64,000 bases of DNA from Qaidamihabitans albus (GTDB lineage Bacteria > Actinomycetota > Actinomycetes > Mycobacteriales > Pseudonocardiaceae): assembly GCF_016464705.1 (NCBI RefSeq), contig NZ_JAEHOB010000002.1, positions 310,001 to 374,000 on the forward strand, read 5' to 3'. A program made the position numbers and the translations under genes. The notes below the pieces were generated by a model. That model saw only the letters and a list, made by a program, of their open reading frames with translations, was not told the DNA's origin and did no database searches. Within the stretch, counting starts at the first letter, position 1. The number at the start of each line of letters is the position of its first letter. This document shows positions 16,213 to 25,247 of the stretch, in pieces.

Positions 16213-18558
16213 CTACTCACCTCGCGCCGCGGCAAGCACCTCCCGCTCGACCCTCCCCCGCCACTCGGCGTCGAGGCTCCCGTGCCCAGGTGAGACGGCG
16301 AACGAGTCGACGACCGCCGTGCCCAGGGTCGCCACCTTGGCCCAGCGCACCCGCGCGTCGCAGCTTCGCAGCGCCCCGGCCACCCGGTAGAGCAGGCCGA
16401 TCCGGTCGGGTGCCCGCAGTTCCAGCACGACCGTGCTGGGCCCGCTGGTCTCCCCGTCGAACCACAGCACCCTCGGCGCCACCCGCTCGGCCCGGGGATG
16501 TGCGTAGGCGCGCTCCTTCTCCGCGAGCCTCCGGCTCAGCGCGAGGCCGCCGGCGACCGCCCTGGCGAACTGCTCCCGCAGCAGCGCCGGATCGGGCAGC
16601 GAGCCGAACTTCGGGGACGCCGTGAACACGCCCACCCTGCCGCCTTCGTGGCCGCGCAGCTCCGCCGTGTGCACCTCGAGCGAGTGCAGCGCGAGCACGC
16701 CCGCCGCCGGGGCCAGCAGCTCCGCACCGGCGGGGACGGCGAGCACGACGGTCGCGAGCTTGCCCTCGGCGCTGATCCGCACCTCACCCCTGCCGGAGCG
16801 CACGGCGGCGGCGGCGAGCTCCCGCTGGTCCTCGCTCAGCGGGTCGGGGACGGCGAGCCCGTTGCCGTGCAGCACCTCGCGGCAGCGGCTCACCAGCTCG
16901 GCGACAAGGCCCGCCTTCCAGTCGCTCCACATTCCGGGGCCGGTGGCCAGCGAGTCGGCCTCCGCCAGCGCGCGCAGCAGGTCGAGCAGCGCGGGATCCC
17001 CGTCCACCGTCCGCACCACGCGCTCGACGGTCTCCCGCTCGCTGATGTCGCGCCGAGTCGCGGTGTGCGGCAGCAGCAGGTGGTGGCGGACCATCCCGGC
17101 GACCAGGCCGGAGTCCACCTCGGAAAGCCCGATCCGGGCGGCCACCTGTGCGGCGATCTTCGCGCCCAGCTCGGAGTGGTCGGCTTCGCGGCCCTTGCCG
17201 ATGTCGTGCAGCAGCGCGCCGAGCAGCAGCAGGTCCGGCCGCGACACGGTGGTGGTGAGCCGGGCCGCCTCCACGCAGGCCCGAACGAGGTGGCGGTCGA
17301 CGGTCCAGGTGTGCACCGGCTCCCGTGGCGGCAGGTCCCGCACGGCACCCCATTCCGGGAACAGCCTGGCCCACAGTCCCGCGCGGTCGAGCGCCTCCAC
17401 CGCGTCGACGAGTCCCTCCCCCGCGCCGAGCAGCTCCGTCAGCGCGCGCCGCGCCGGGCCGGGCCACGGAGCCCGCAGCTCGGGCGCCGAGTCGGTGAGC
17501 GTGCGCAGCGTGCCTGGCGAGATGGGCCTGCCCGATCGGGCCGAAGCGGCGGCCACCCGCAGCAGCAGGCCGGGATCGCGGGCCGGCACGGCGTCGCGGG
17601 CCAGCGCGACCTCGTCGCCGTGCAGCACCACCCCGTCGTCCAGCGGCGTCCGGGTGGGGCGCCTGCCGAACATCCCCCTCGGGCCGTCCGCTATGGACAC
17701 TGTGGACACCGTGGACACTGTGGACCTCAAAGCGACGTCGACCGCGTAGGCGACCGCCCGGCCTGCACCGGACAGCCGGCGCGCCAGCGTGAACCGGTCG
17801 CCGAGGCCGAGCTCGGCGGCGACCGCGTCGGCGTCCGCCGCACCGAGCACGTCGCGGTCGCGGCGCAGCTCCCGGCGCAGCTCCGTGCGCACGTCGAGCA
17901 GTAGTTCACGCGCCGCGCGCAGCTCCTCGCCGGGCCGGTCGGTCAGCTGCGCCGCCGCGAAGGCGTCCAGCAGGCCGAGGTCCCGCAACCCGCCGCGGCC
18001 GTACTTCAGGTCCGGCTCAGCCGACTGCGCGACCTCCCCGCTGCGCCGCCAGCGGGCACGGGCCGAGTCCGCCAGCTCGGGCAGCCGCTTGCGCGCGGTG
18101 CGCCGCCACTGCTCCCGCGCCGCCGAGGCAAGCCGGGCGGTGAGTGCCTGCTCACCGGAGAGGTGCCGCACGTCCAGCAACCCCATCGCGGTACGCAGAT
18201 CGCCCGCGGCGACCTGGAGCGCCTCTGCGGGCGTCCGGACCGAGTGATCCAGGCCGACCCCGGCGTCCCACAGGGGGTACCAGAGCGCGTCGGCCACCGC
18301 GCCGATGCCCGGATCTCCGTCGTGCACCAGTACCAGGTCGAGATCGGAGAACGGCACGAGCTCCCGGCGGCCGAGGCCGCCGACGGCGGCCAGCGCGACA
18401 CCGGGTGCACCGGTGCCCACGCCGGCCGCCGTGGCGGCCCTGCCCAGCCAGAACTCGTACAGGTCGACCAGCGCGGTCCGCAGTGCCGAGGCACCGAGCC
18501 TGCCGTGCCGGCCTTCCAGCAGTCTGTTCGCCGCCTCGACGAGCCCCCCGACGACCAC
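16213..18558 (-). CDS. glnD: [Protein-PII] uridylyltransferase/uridylyl-removing enzyme
   Basis: GlnD modifies PII on the T-loop Tyr in response to glutamine; in actinobacteria the homologue is usually an adenylyltransferase. Domains in order: nucleotidyltransferase with GGLGRRELVPFSDLDLVLVHD-like site near residues 59-79, GlnD-specific helical linker, HD hydrolase (LLHDIGKGREADHSELG, near residue 448), and two C-terminal ACT domains (VEVHTAELRG; LELRAPDRIGLLYRVAGALR). At 781 residues it is complete. An in-frame run of 9-bp repeats encodes STVSTVSTVS within the linker. It lies 10 nt downstream of glnK. Confidence 0.93.
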   Translation of the reverse strand: MVVGGLVEAANRLLEGRHGRLGASALRTALVDLYEFWLGRAATAAGVGTGAPGVALAAVGGLGRRELVPFSDLDLVLVHDGDPGIGAVADALWYPLWDAGVGLDHSVRTPAEALQVAAGDLRTAMGLLDVRHLSGEQALTARLASAAREQWRRTARKRLPELADSARARWRRSGEVAQSAEPDLKYGRGGLRDLGLLDAFAAAQLTDRPGEELRAARELLLDVRTELRRELRRDRDVLGAADADAVAAELGLGDRFTLARRLSGAGRAVAYAVDVALRSTVSTVSTVSIADGPRGMFGRRPTRTPLDDGVVLHGDEVALARDAVPARDPGLLLRVAAASARSGRPISPGTLRTLTDSAPELRAPWPGPARRALTELLGAGEGLVDAVEALDRAGLWARLFPEWGAVRDLPPREPVHTWTVDRHLVRACVEAARLTTTVSRPDLLLLGALLHDIGKGREADHSELGAKIAAQVAARIGLSEVDSGLVAGMVRHHLLLPHTATRRDISERETVERVVRTVDGDPALLDLLRALAEADSLATGPGMWSDWKAGLVAELVSRCREVLHGNGLAVPDPLSEDQRELAAAAVRSGRGEVRISAEGKLATVVLAVPAGAELLAPAAGVLALHSLEVHTAELRGHEGGRVGVFTASPKFGSLPDPALLREQFARAVAGGLALSRRLAEKERAYAHPRAERVAPRVLWFDGETSGPSTVVLELRAPDRIGLLYRVAGALRSCDARVRWAKVATLGTAVVDSFAVSPGHGSLDAEWRGRVEREVLAAARGE
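17694..17728. repeat. TGGACACTG tandem repeat inside glnD
   Basis: ATGGACACTG TGGACACCG TGGACACTG TGGACC is a run of nearly four 9-bp units. On the minus strand it reads in frame as Ser-Thr-Val repeats between the nucleotidyltransferase and HD domains. A similar TGGACACAG run occurs between genes at 35800-35822. Confidence 0.75.
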
Positions 18559-18568
18559 GTGCCCGCGC

Positions 18569-20199
<1,631 letters not shown>

Positions 20200-20422
20200 G
20201 CTTATCCTCCTTCGGGAGCCAGTCGCTGAACTCGCGATTGGGGCACGGTGAGGGTTATGCACAATCCAGTCGACGGGGGCCGCTCGGAGCCTGCGGAGAG
20301 CGGCTCGTGGCGGCTGGATGCAGGCGACAAGGCGGACGGCTGGCGAACCAGCAAGCGTGCATAACGCTCATTTGCATGGGGCACAGCATGGGAAAGCCGT
20401 GTTGCACGGAATGGCGCTGGAC

Positions 20423-20470
20423 GTTTCGGCACTGTGAACCAATTCACCGGACTTGTTACGGCTGCGTTTC
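20423..20470 (-). promoter_or_regulatory. Candidate GlnR operator upstream of amtB
   Basis: Two composite sites of GTNAC-n6-GAAAC type occur: GTTTC-n6-GTGAA (20423-20438; minus strand TTCAC-n6-GAAAC) and GTTAC-n6-GTTTC (20455-20470; minus strand GAAAC-n6-GTAAC). Their centres are 32 bp apart, three helical turns. GlnR control of amtB-glnK-glnD is established in streptomycetes and mycobacteria; binding here is inferred. The 324-nt gap 20200-20523 has no gene. Confidence 0.55.
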
Positions 20471-20523
20471 CGGGCGATGGTGCCGATTCGTCCGTTCCCG
20501 AAACCTCGTGGTCGAATAAGGTC

Positions 20524-21396
20524 ATGACCTCGCCCCGGACGGCCGCGGAGCCGATACCGCGCGCGGTGCTGGCGGCCCTTCGCTGCTCCGTCTGCGGGGA
20601 GCCGCTCGCGCTCACCGGGCACAGCCTGCGCTGCGAGCGGCGGCACTCGTTCGACCTCGCGCGGCAGGGCTACGTGAACCTGCTGCACGCGAAGGTTCCG
20701 GCTGGCACCGCCGACACGGCCGAGATGGTCGCGGCCAGGGCCGCGTTCCTCGGCTCGGGCCACTACGCGCCGCTGGCACGGCTGCTGGCGAGACGCGCCG
20801 CCGAGACCACGCGGCCCGGTCCCGGGCTGGTCGTCGACGCGGGCGCGGGCACCGGCCACTACCTGGCGCACGTACTGGACGCCTGCCCCGAGGCTGCGGG
20901 ACTGGCACTGGACGTCTCCGCGCCCGCGCTGCGCCGCGCGGCCAGGGCGCATCCGCGGATCGGTGCCGCGGTGTGGAACCTGTGGCGGCCCTGGCCGGTG
21001 GGCTCCGGGGTGGCCGACCTGGTGCTCAACGTGTTCGCGCCGCGCAGCGCCGCCGAGTTCCACCGGGTGCTGCGGCCCGGCGGCGCGGTGCTCGTCGCCT
21101 CCCCGGCCGCCGGGCATCTCCGCGAGCTCGCCGGGCCGCTGGGGCTGCTCGACGTGGACGAGGACAAGGAGCAGCGCCTGGACGCCGCGTTCGGCGGCCG
21201 GTTCGACCTCGAGGCGCGGGAGGAGTGCGGCGGCGCGGTGACGCTGTCGCCCGCCGAGGCACGCCAGGTGGTGCTGATGGGGCCGAACGCGCGCCACCTG
21301 CACCGGGACGGGCTCGGTGACCGGCTCGCCGCGCTGCGCGAGCAGGTCACCGTGACCACGTCGTTCCAGGTGTCGGCCTACCGGCGGCTGCCGTGA
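20524..21396 (+). CDS. RlmA-type 23S rRNA guanine-N1 methyltransferase
   Basis: The 290-residue protein has an N-terminal zinc-binding module (RCSVCGEPL, then LRCERRHSFDLARQGYVNLL), the signature of the RlmA/TlrB/MyrA group that methylates G745 or G748 of 23S rRNA. The AdoMet fold follows with VVDAGAGTGHYLAHVL. Related enzymes in macrolide producers give tylosin or mycinamicin resistance; whether this one is housekeeping or protective cannot be told. The ATG at 20524 has AAGG 5 nt upstream. Confidence 0.85.
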   Translation: MTSPRTAAEPIPRAVLAALRCSVCGEPLALTGHSLRCERRHSFDLARQGYVNLLHAKVPAGTADTAEMVAARAAFLGSGHYAPLARLLARRAAETTRPGPGLVVDAGAGTGHYLAHVLDACPEAAGLALDVSAPALRRAARAHPRIGAAVWNLWRPWPVGSGVADLVLNVFAPRSAAEFHRVLRPGGAVLVASPAAGHLRELAGPLGLLDVDEDKEQRLDAAFGGRFDLEAREECGGAVTLSPAEARQVVLMGPNARHLHRDGLGDRLAALREQVTVTTSFQVSAYRRLP

Positions 21397-22037
21397 CGCG
21401 GGCGGTACCGGCGACCGTGCTCGCTGACCACGCGTGGCTGCGCGAGGACCTCGACCGCGCCACCCGGCTCTACGGGCGGGCCTCGCCCCGGGTGCTCGGC
21501 ACGATCCGGTGGTACTCGGCGTCCTCGGTGCTCGTCGCGCCCCCACTCGAATCGCTCGTGCACACCGGCGTGGCGCTCGATCCGGCGCTCGGCGCGATCA
21601 CCTTCGACATGTACCCCGACGGGCGCTATGTCGATGCCCGCTCGCGGCGGGCGCTCGACGGCGACGTGGCGGCGCTGGGGGCGGCGCTCGGCACCGCGCT
21701 GGAGGCCGCCGTCGAGGCGATCGCGACCGTGACCGGCGCGCCGTCTCGCGCACTGTGGGCAGTCGCCGGGGACTCGGTCGCGAACCGGCTGCTGTGGGCC
21801 GGATCGGCCGTGGGCGACCCCGGGCGCGCGATGCGGCTGGCGGCGGAGATCGCCGAGGCGATCGGCCCCCGGCTGCCCCGGCCCCGGTTCGTCCACGTGG
21901 GCCGCAAGCCGGTGGTGCGCCGCGCGTCGTGCTGTCTCATCTACGAGGCGACCGGCGGCGAGAAGTGCGCGAGCTGCCCGCGCCAGACCCCAGCCGAACG
22001 CGAGCACCGCCTGCACCAGCTGCTCGGCCCCTCGTGA
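21393..22037 (+). CDS. FhuF-like (2Fe-2S) ferric siderophore reductase
   Basis: The 214-residue protein ends in the FhuF cluster motif Cys-Cys-x10-Cys-x2-Cys (RRASCCLIYEATGGEKCASC), which binds a [2Fe-2S] centre for reductive iron release from siderophores. The region before it (ALGAITFDMYPDGRYVDARS, ALWAVAGDSVANRLLW) matches the iron reductase fold. It starts at GTG overlapping the methyltransferase stop by 4 nt. Its last codons TCG TGA belong to the left arm of a long inverted repeat. No siderophore genes are nearby. Confidence 0.8.
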   Translation: MTRAVPATVLADHAWLREDLDRATRLYGRASPRVLGTIRWYSASSVLVAPPLESLVHTGVALDPALGAITFDMYPDGRYVDARSRRALDGDVAALGAALGTALEAAVEAIATVTGAPSRALWAVAGDSVANRLLWAGSAVGDPGRAMRLAAEIAEAIGPRLPRPRFVHVGRKPVVRRASCCLIYEATGGEKCASCPRQTPAEREHRLHQLLGPS

Positions 22038-22166
22038 GTGAGAAACATCGTTCTACTGAGCGATGGTTACCAACCCGAAGCGAAAGAAGCCGAACTCGCA
22101 GGTCTGAAGGCTGTATCTGTCGGGCTACTTCCGCTCCGATTGGTAACGCGGTTTCACACTCACGAG
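22031..22166. repeat. Long variant of inverted repeat family 1, copy 3
   Basis: Outer arms CTCGTGAGTG/CACTCACGAG (22031-22040, 22157-22166) are followed inward by AGAAAC/GTTTC and GTTACCAA/TTGGTAAC, enclosing about 65 nt unlike the other copies. It fills the space between convergent genes; the left arm holds the stop of the FhuF gene and the right arm the last Ser codon and stop of allantoicase. Confidence 0.8.
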
Positions 22167-23164
22167 CGGGTCGCGGCGAAACGCGCCCGCAGTGACTCGC
22201 GGCCTTCCCCGGTGAGGCCGCCGAACAGCCGCAGCCGCGCCAGCCCGCCGTCCGGGAAGATGTCCAGCCGCACGTGCGTGGCCTCCTGCCGCACCGGCAC
22301 GGCGAAGCGGTGCCGGGTGTCGGGTTGCAGCCGGGTCTTCGGCAGCAGCTCGAACCACTCCCCGCCGTCTGCGGAGCCGCTCAGCGCCGCCCAGCCGGGC
22401 GCGTTGCCGCGCAGGTTGCTCGTGTCCAGCTCGGCGAAGCGGACGATCCCGGCTCCGGCGAGCCGGACGACGGCCCAGTCGTTGCCGTCGTCACGCCTGC
22501 GGGCCGTCTCCCAGCCCTCCGCCTGGTGGGCCGCCAGCCCTGGCGCGAGCATGTTGCTCGGCGAGGAGTAGAACATGTCGCTGCAGTCGGTGCACACCGC
22601 GCCGTTCTCCAGCGCGGCCAGGTCCAGCGCGTCGAGATCGAGCAGGCGCGGGTCGGAAACGACCGCGCCGTGCACGCGCAGCCGGGCCACGCCGCCGTCG
22701 GGATGCATGGTCAGCCGGACGTGCGTGGAGCGCCGAGGCGAGTGCACCGCGAAGAAGTTCTCCGCGTCCCCCGCGACCGGCGAGCGGGGCACGATCGTCT
22801 CCCAGTCCGTTTCGGACAGCTCGGCCACACCCGGATAGCCGTCCACGTCGCAGGCCTCGACGGAGACGAACGGCGGGTAGTTGCCCTTGAAGAAGGCGGT
22901 GTCCACCACCACGCCGCCGAGCACGCCGGGCAGGCCGAGCCGCAGGATCGCCTGGTCGTCGCCCGGTTCGCGGCGCCGCCGGGTCTCCCAGCCGTCGTAG
23001 AGCTGGCCCTTGGGGCCGAACGTCTCCGGCTGGTGCCGGGGCCGCCACGGGTTGAGCAGGTTCTCCTTCTCGGCGAACAGCTCGTCGCTCGCCCACATCA
23101 CGGTGCCACCGAACCGGCGCGAGGCCAGCTCGGTCTGGTTCGTCCACTCCGGACGGTCGTTCAC
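22160..23164 (-). CDS. alc: Allantoicase
   Basis: Allantoicase splits allantoate into ureidoglycolate and urea. The 334 residues consist of two homologous halves of the allantoicase repeat: [20 protein letters not shown]...[12 protein letters not shown] in the first and [20 protein letters not shown]...[10 protein letters not shown] in the second, each ending in THVRL-x-PDGG-ARLRVHG/RLFG. Translation begins at a GTG overlapping the allantoinase stop by 4 nt. Its product should need a ureidoglycolate lyase, which is not recognised in the window. Confidence 0.93.
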   Translation of the reverse strand: MNDRPEWTNQTELASRRFGGTVMWASDELFAEKENLLNPWRPRHQPETFGPKGQLYDGWETRRRREPGDDQAILRLGLPGVLGGVVVDTAFFKGNYPPFVSVEACDVDGYPGVAELSETDWETIVPRSPVAGDAENFFAVHSPRRSTHVRLTMHPDGGVARLRVHGAVVSDPRLLDLDALDLAALENGAVCTDCSDMFYSSPSNMLAPGLAAHQAEGWETARRRDDGNDWAVVRLAGAGIVRFAELDTSNLRGNAPGWAALSGSADGGEWFELLPKTRLQPDTRHRFAVPVRQEATHVRLDIFPDGGLARLRLFGGLTGEGRESLRARFAATRS

Positions 23165-24489
23165 TGTTCCTCCCTGCCGAGCAGCCGCCCGCGCGGCCGC
23201 TCACCGGTGATCTGCTCGCCGCGCAGCCAGGCCGACCGCACCACCCCGGCGAGCGGCCTGCCGTGGTACGCGCTGACCGGGTTGCGGTGGGCGAGCGCGG
23301 CCGCGTCCACCACGAACGCCTCGTCGGGGGCGAACACACAGAAGTCGGCGTCGTTGCCCACGGCGATGCCGCCCTTGCGGTGCAGGCCCGCCTGCGCGGC
23401 GGGACGCTCCGCCATCCACCGCACGACGTCGGTGAGCGCGAAGCCGCGCTGCCGCGCCTGCGTCCACACGGCGGGCAGGCCGACCTGGAGCCCGGCGATC
23501 CCGCCCCACGCGGTGCCGAAGTCCCCCGTGTCGAGGTGTTTGAGCTCCGGGGTGCACGGCGAGTGGTCGCTGACCACGCAGTCGATGACGCCGTCGGCGA
23601 GGCCCTGCCAGAGCAGCTCCCGGTTGGCGGCCTCCCGGATCGGCGGGCAGCACTTGAACTGCGTGGCGCCGGCACCGATCTCCTCCGCGGTGAAACTCAG
23701 GTAGTGCGGGCAGGTCTCGACGGTGACCGGCACGCCGTCCCTGCGGGCGGCGGCGAGCAGCGGCAGCGCCTCGGCCGAGGCCAGGTGCAGGACGTGCAGC
23801 CGGGCGCCGGTGCGACGCGCGAGGTCGACGAGGCCCGCGATCGCGACGTTCTCCGCCGCGCGCGGGCGGGAGCCGAGGAAGCCCGCGTAGCCGCGGCCAC
23901 GTGCGGGCGGGGCGTGCTCGATGGTGTCCGGGTCCTCGGCGTGCACGATCATCAGCCCGCCGAAGCCGTGCAGCTCACGCAGGTCCGTTTCCAGCTCACC
24001 GGGATCGAGCGGAGGGAACTCGTCGACTCCGGAGTGCAGCAGGAAGCACTTGAAGCCGAAGACCCCGGCCTCGTGCAGGGCACGCAGCTCGCCGGTGTTG
24101 CCGGGCACCGCACCGCCCCAGAAGCCGACGTCGACGTGCACCCGTCCCTCGGCGGCCTTGCGCTTCACCTCGAGCGAGGCCACGTCGACGGTCGGCGGCA
24201 GGCTGTTCAGCGGCATGTCGACGATCGTGGTGACGCCGCCGGCCGCGGCCGCGCGGGTCGCGGTCTCGAAGCCCTCCCACTCGCTGCGGCCGGGGTCGTT
24301 GACGTGCACGTGGGTGTCGACCAGGCCGGGCAGGAGCACCTCGCCGGGGCCGAGCTCCACCACGCGGTCCGCCGAGGGCGCCGCGCCGGCCGGGCCGACC
24401 GCGGCGATCGTGCCGCCGCGGACCGCGACGTACCCGGACGTCTCGCCGTCGGGCGTGACGATCCGCTCGGCACGCAGCACCAGATCCAT
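23161..24489 (-). CDS. allB: Allantoinase
   Basis: Allantoinase opens the hydantoin ring of allantoin to allantoate. This 442-residue cyclic amidohydrolase has metal motifs [18 protein letters not shown] (HxH), FKCFLLHSG (where the carboxylated Lys of the binuclear centre is expected), HAED, HVLHLAS and [13 protein letters not shown]. Length is typical. It is followed by alc with a 4-nt overlap. The divergent XRE-cupin gene begins 82 nt away and is the likely regulator; direct repeats lie between. Confidence 0.93.
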   Translation of the reverse strand: MDLVLRAERIVTPDGETSGYVAVRGGTIAAVGPAGAAPSADRVVELGPGEVLLPGLVDTHVHVNDPGRSEWEGFETATRAAAAGGVTTIVDMPLNSLPPTVDVASLEVKRKAAEGRVHVDVGFWGGAVPGNTGELRALHEAGVFGFKCFLLHSGVDEFPPLDPGELETDLRELHGFGGLMIVHAEDPDTIEHAPPARGRGYAGFLGSRPRAAENVAIAGLVDLARRTGARLHVLHLASAEALPLLAAARRDGVPVTVETCPHYLSFTAEEIGAGATQFKCCPPIREAANRELLWQGLADGVIDCVVSDHSPCTPELKHLDTGDFGTAWGGIAGLQVGLPAVWTQARQRGFALTDVVRWMAERPAAQAGLHRKGGIAVGNDADFCVFAPDEAFVVDAAALAHRNPVSAYHGRPLAGVVRSAWLRGEQITGERPRGRLLGREEQ

Positions 24490-24506
24490 GCCCCCACCCT
24501 AGCCAT

Positions 24507-24535
24507 TGTGAAGCCATAACTGAACACCTGTGAAG
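24507..24535. promoter_or_regulatory. Direct-repeat operator between allB and the XRE regulator
   Basis: TGTGAAG occurs at 24507-24513 and 24529-24535, exactly 22 bp apart (two helical turns), in the 81-nt divergent gap. A -10-like TAGACT (24559-24564) lies 6 nt before the regulator ATG, which has no Shine-Dalgarno, suggesting a leaderless mRNA. Operator function is inferred. Confidence 0.45.
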
Positions 24536-24570
24536 TGATCGCTTCCCGGCCGGGGCCGTAGACTCCGCGC

Positions 24571-25158
24571 ATGGTTCCCGGCGCACCGCCCGACGACAAG
24601 GAGCTCGGGGCACGCCTGCGGGCGCTGCGCACCGAGCGCGGGATGTCGCTGCGCGCGCTGGCCGGCTCACTGGGCATCAGCCCGAGCGCGCTGTCGCAGA
24701 TGGAACGCGGGAAGATGCGTCCCTCGGTGACGCGGCTGTTCCAGATCGTCTCGCTGCTCGACGTGCCGCTGGCCGCCGCGTTCGGCGAGGGTGCGGCCGA
24801 GCCGGAGCCCGCCGCCGGGGCCGACGAGGTCGTACTGGCCAGGGCGGACGAGCTGCCGACCCTGTCCCTTGGCGACGGGGTGCGATACCGGAGGCTGAGC
24901 CCGGCGCCGGTTCCGGGCGTCGAGATCTACGAGTCGACGTACCCGCCCGGTTCGAGCTCGCACCAGGACGGCGAGCTGCTCCGGCACGGCGGGCACGAGC
25001 TGGGCAGCGTCCAGTCGGGCAGGCTGCACCTGGAGATCGGCTTCGACCACTTCGAACTGGGGCCCGGCGACTCGATCCGCTTCCCCTCCACCACCCCGCA
25101 CCGCATCCACAACCCCGGCGCCGAACCCGCCGTCGCCATCTGGGTCAACCTCCCCTAG
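24571..25158 (+). CDS. XRE-family regulator with C-terminal cupin domain
   Basis: Residues 8-65 form a lambda-repressor-type HTH (LGARLRALRTERGMSLRALA, ISPSALSQMERGKMRPSVT). Residues ~110-190 form a cupin barrel (GSSSHQDGELLRHGGHELG, GRLHLEIG, LGPGDSIRFPSTTPHRIHNPG, AVAIWVNLP) that probably senses a small molecule. HTH-cupin proteins often repress catabolic genes. Divergent placement from allB-alc suggests control of allantoin use (inference). It is 195 residues, normal for the family. Confidence 0.88.
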   Translation: MVPGAPPDDKELGARLRALRTERGMSLRALAGSLGISPSALSQMERGKMRPSVTRLFQIVSLLDVPLAAAFGEGAAEPEPAAGADEVVLARADELPTLSLGDGVRYRRLSPAPVPGVEIYESTYPPGSSSHQDGELLRHGGHELGSVQSGRLHLEIGFDHFELGPGDSIRFPSTTPHRIHNPGAEPAVAIWVNLP

Positions 25159-25181
25159 CCACCCCCGCCACCACCGAAGCG

Positions 25182-25232
25182 CCCCCAATGCGGCATCGGA
25201 TGCGTTGAACGCAACAAATGCCGCATTGGGGA
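25182..25232. repeat. Dispersed inverted repeat, family 2, copy 1
   Basis: Perfect 14-nt arms CCCCAATGCGGCAT (25183-25196) and complement (25218-25231) with an inner TGCGTT/GAACGCA stem. It lies between the convergent XRE and gcl genes, 24 nt after one stop and 16 nt before the other, as expected of a two-way terminator. Confidence 0.85.
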
Positions 25233-25247
25233 CATGACGGAACGGGC

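Noticed and set aside
17694-17728. Possible CRISPR-like repeats
   Set aside because: Units are 9 bp in tandem without spacers and lie in frame inside glnD.
22031-22166. Riboswitch or tRNA-like element downstream of the FhuF-like gene
   Set aside because: It is better explained as a long member of the inverted repeat family, with matching arms and 3'-end placement.
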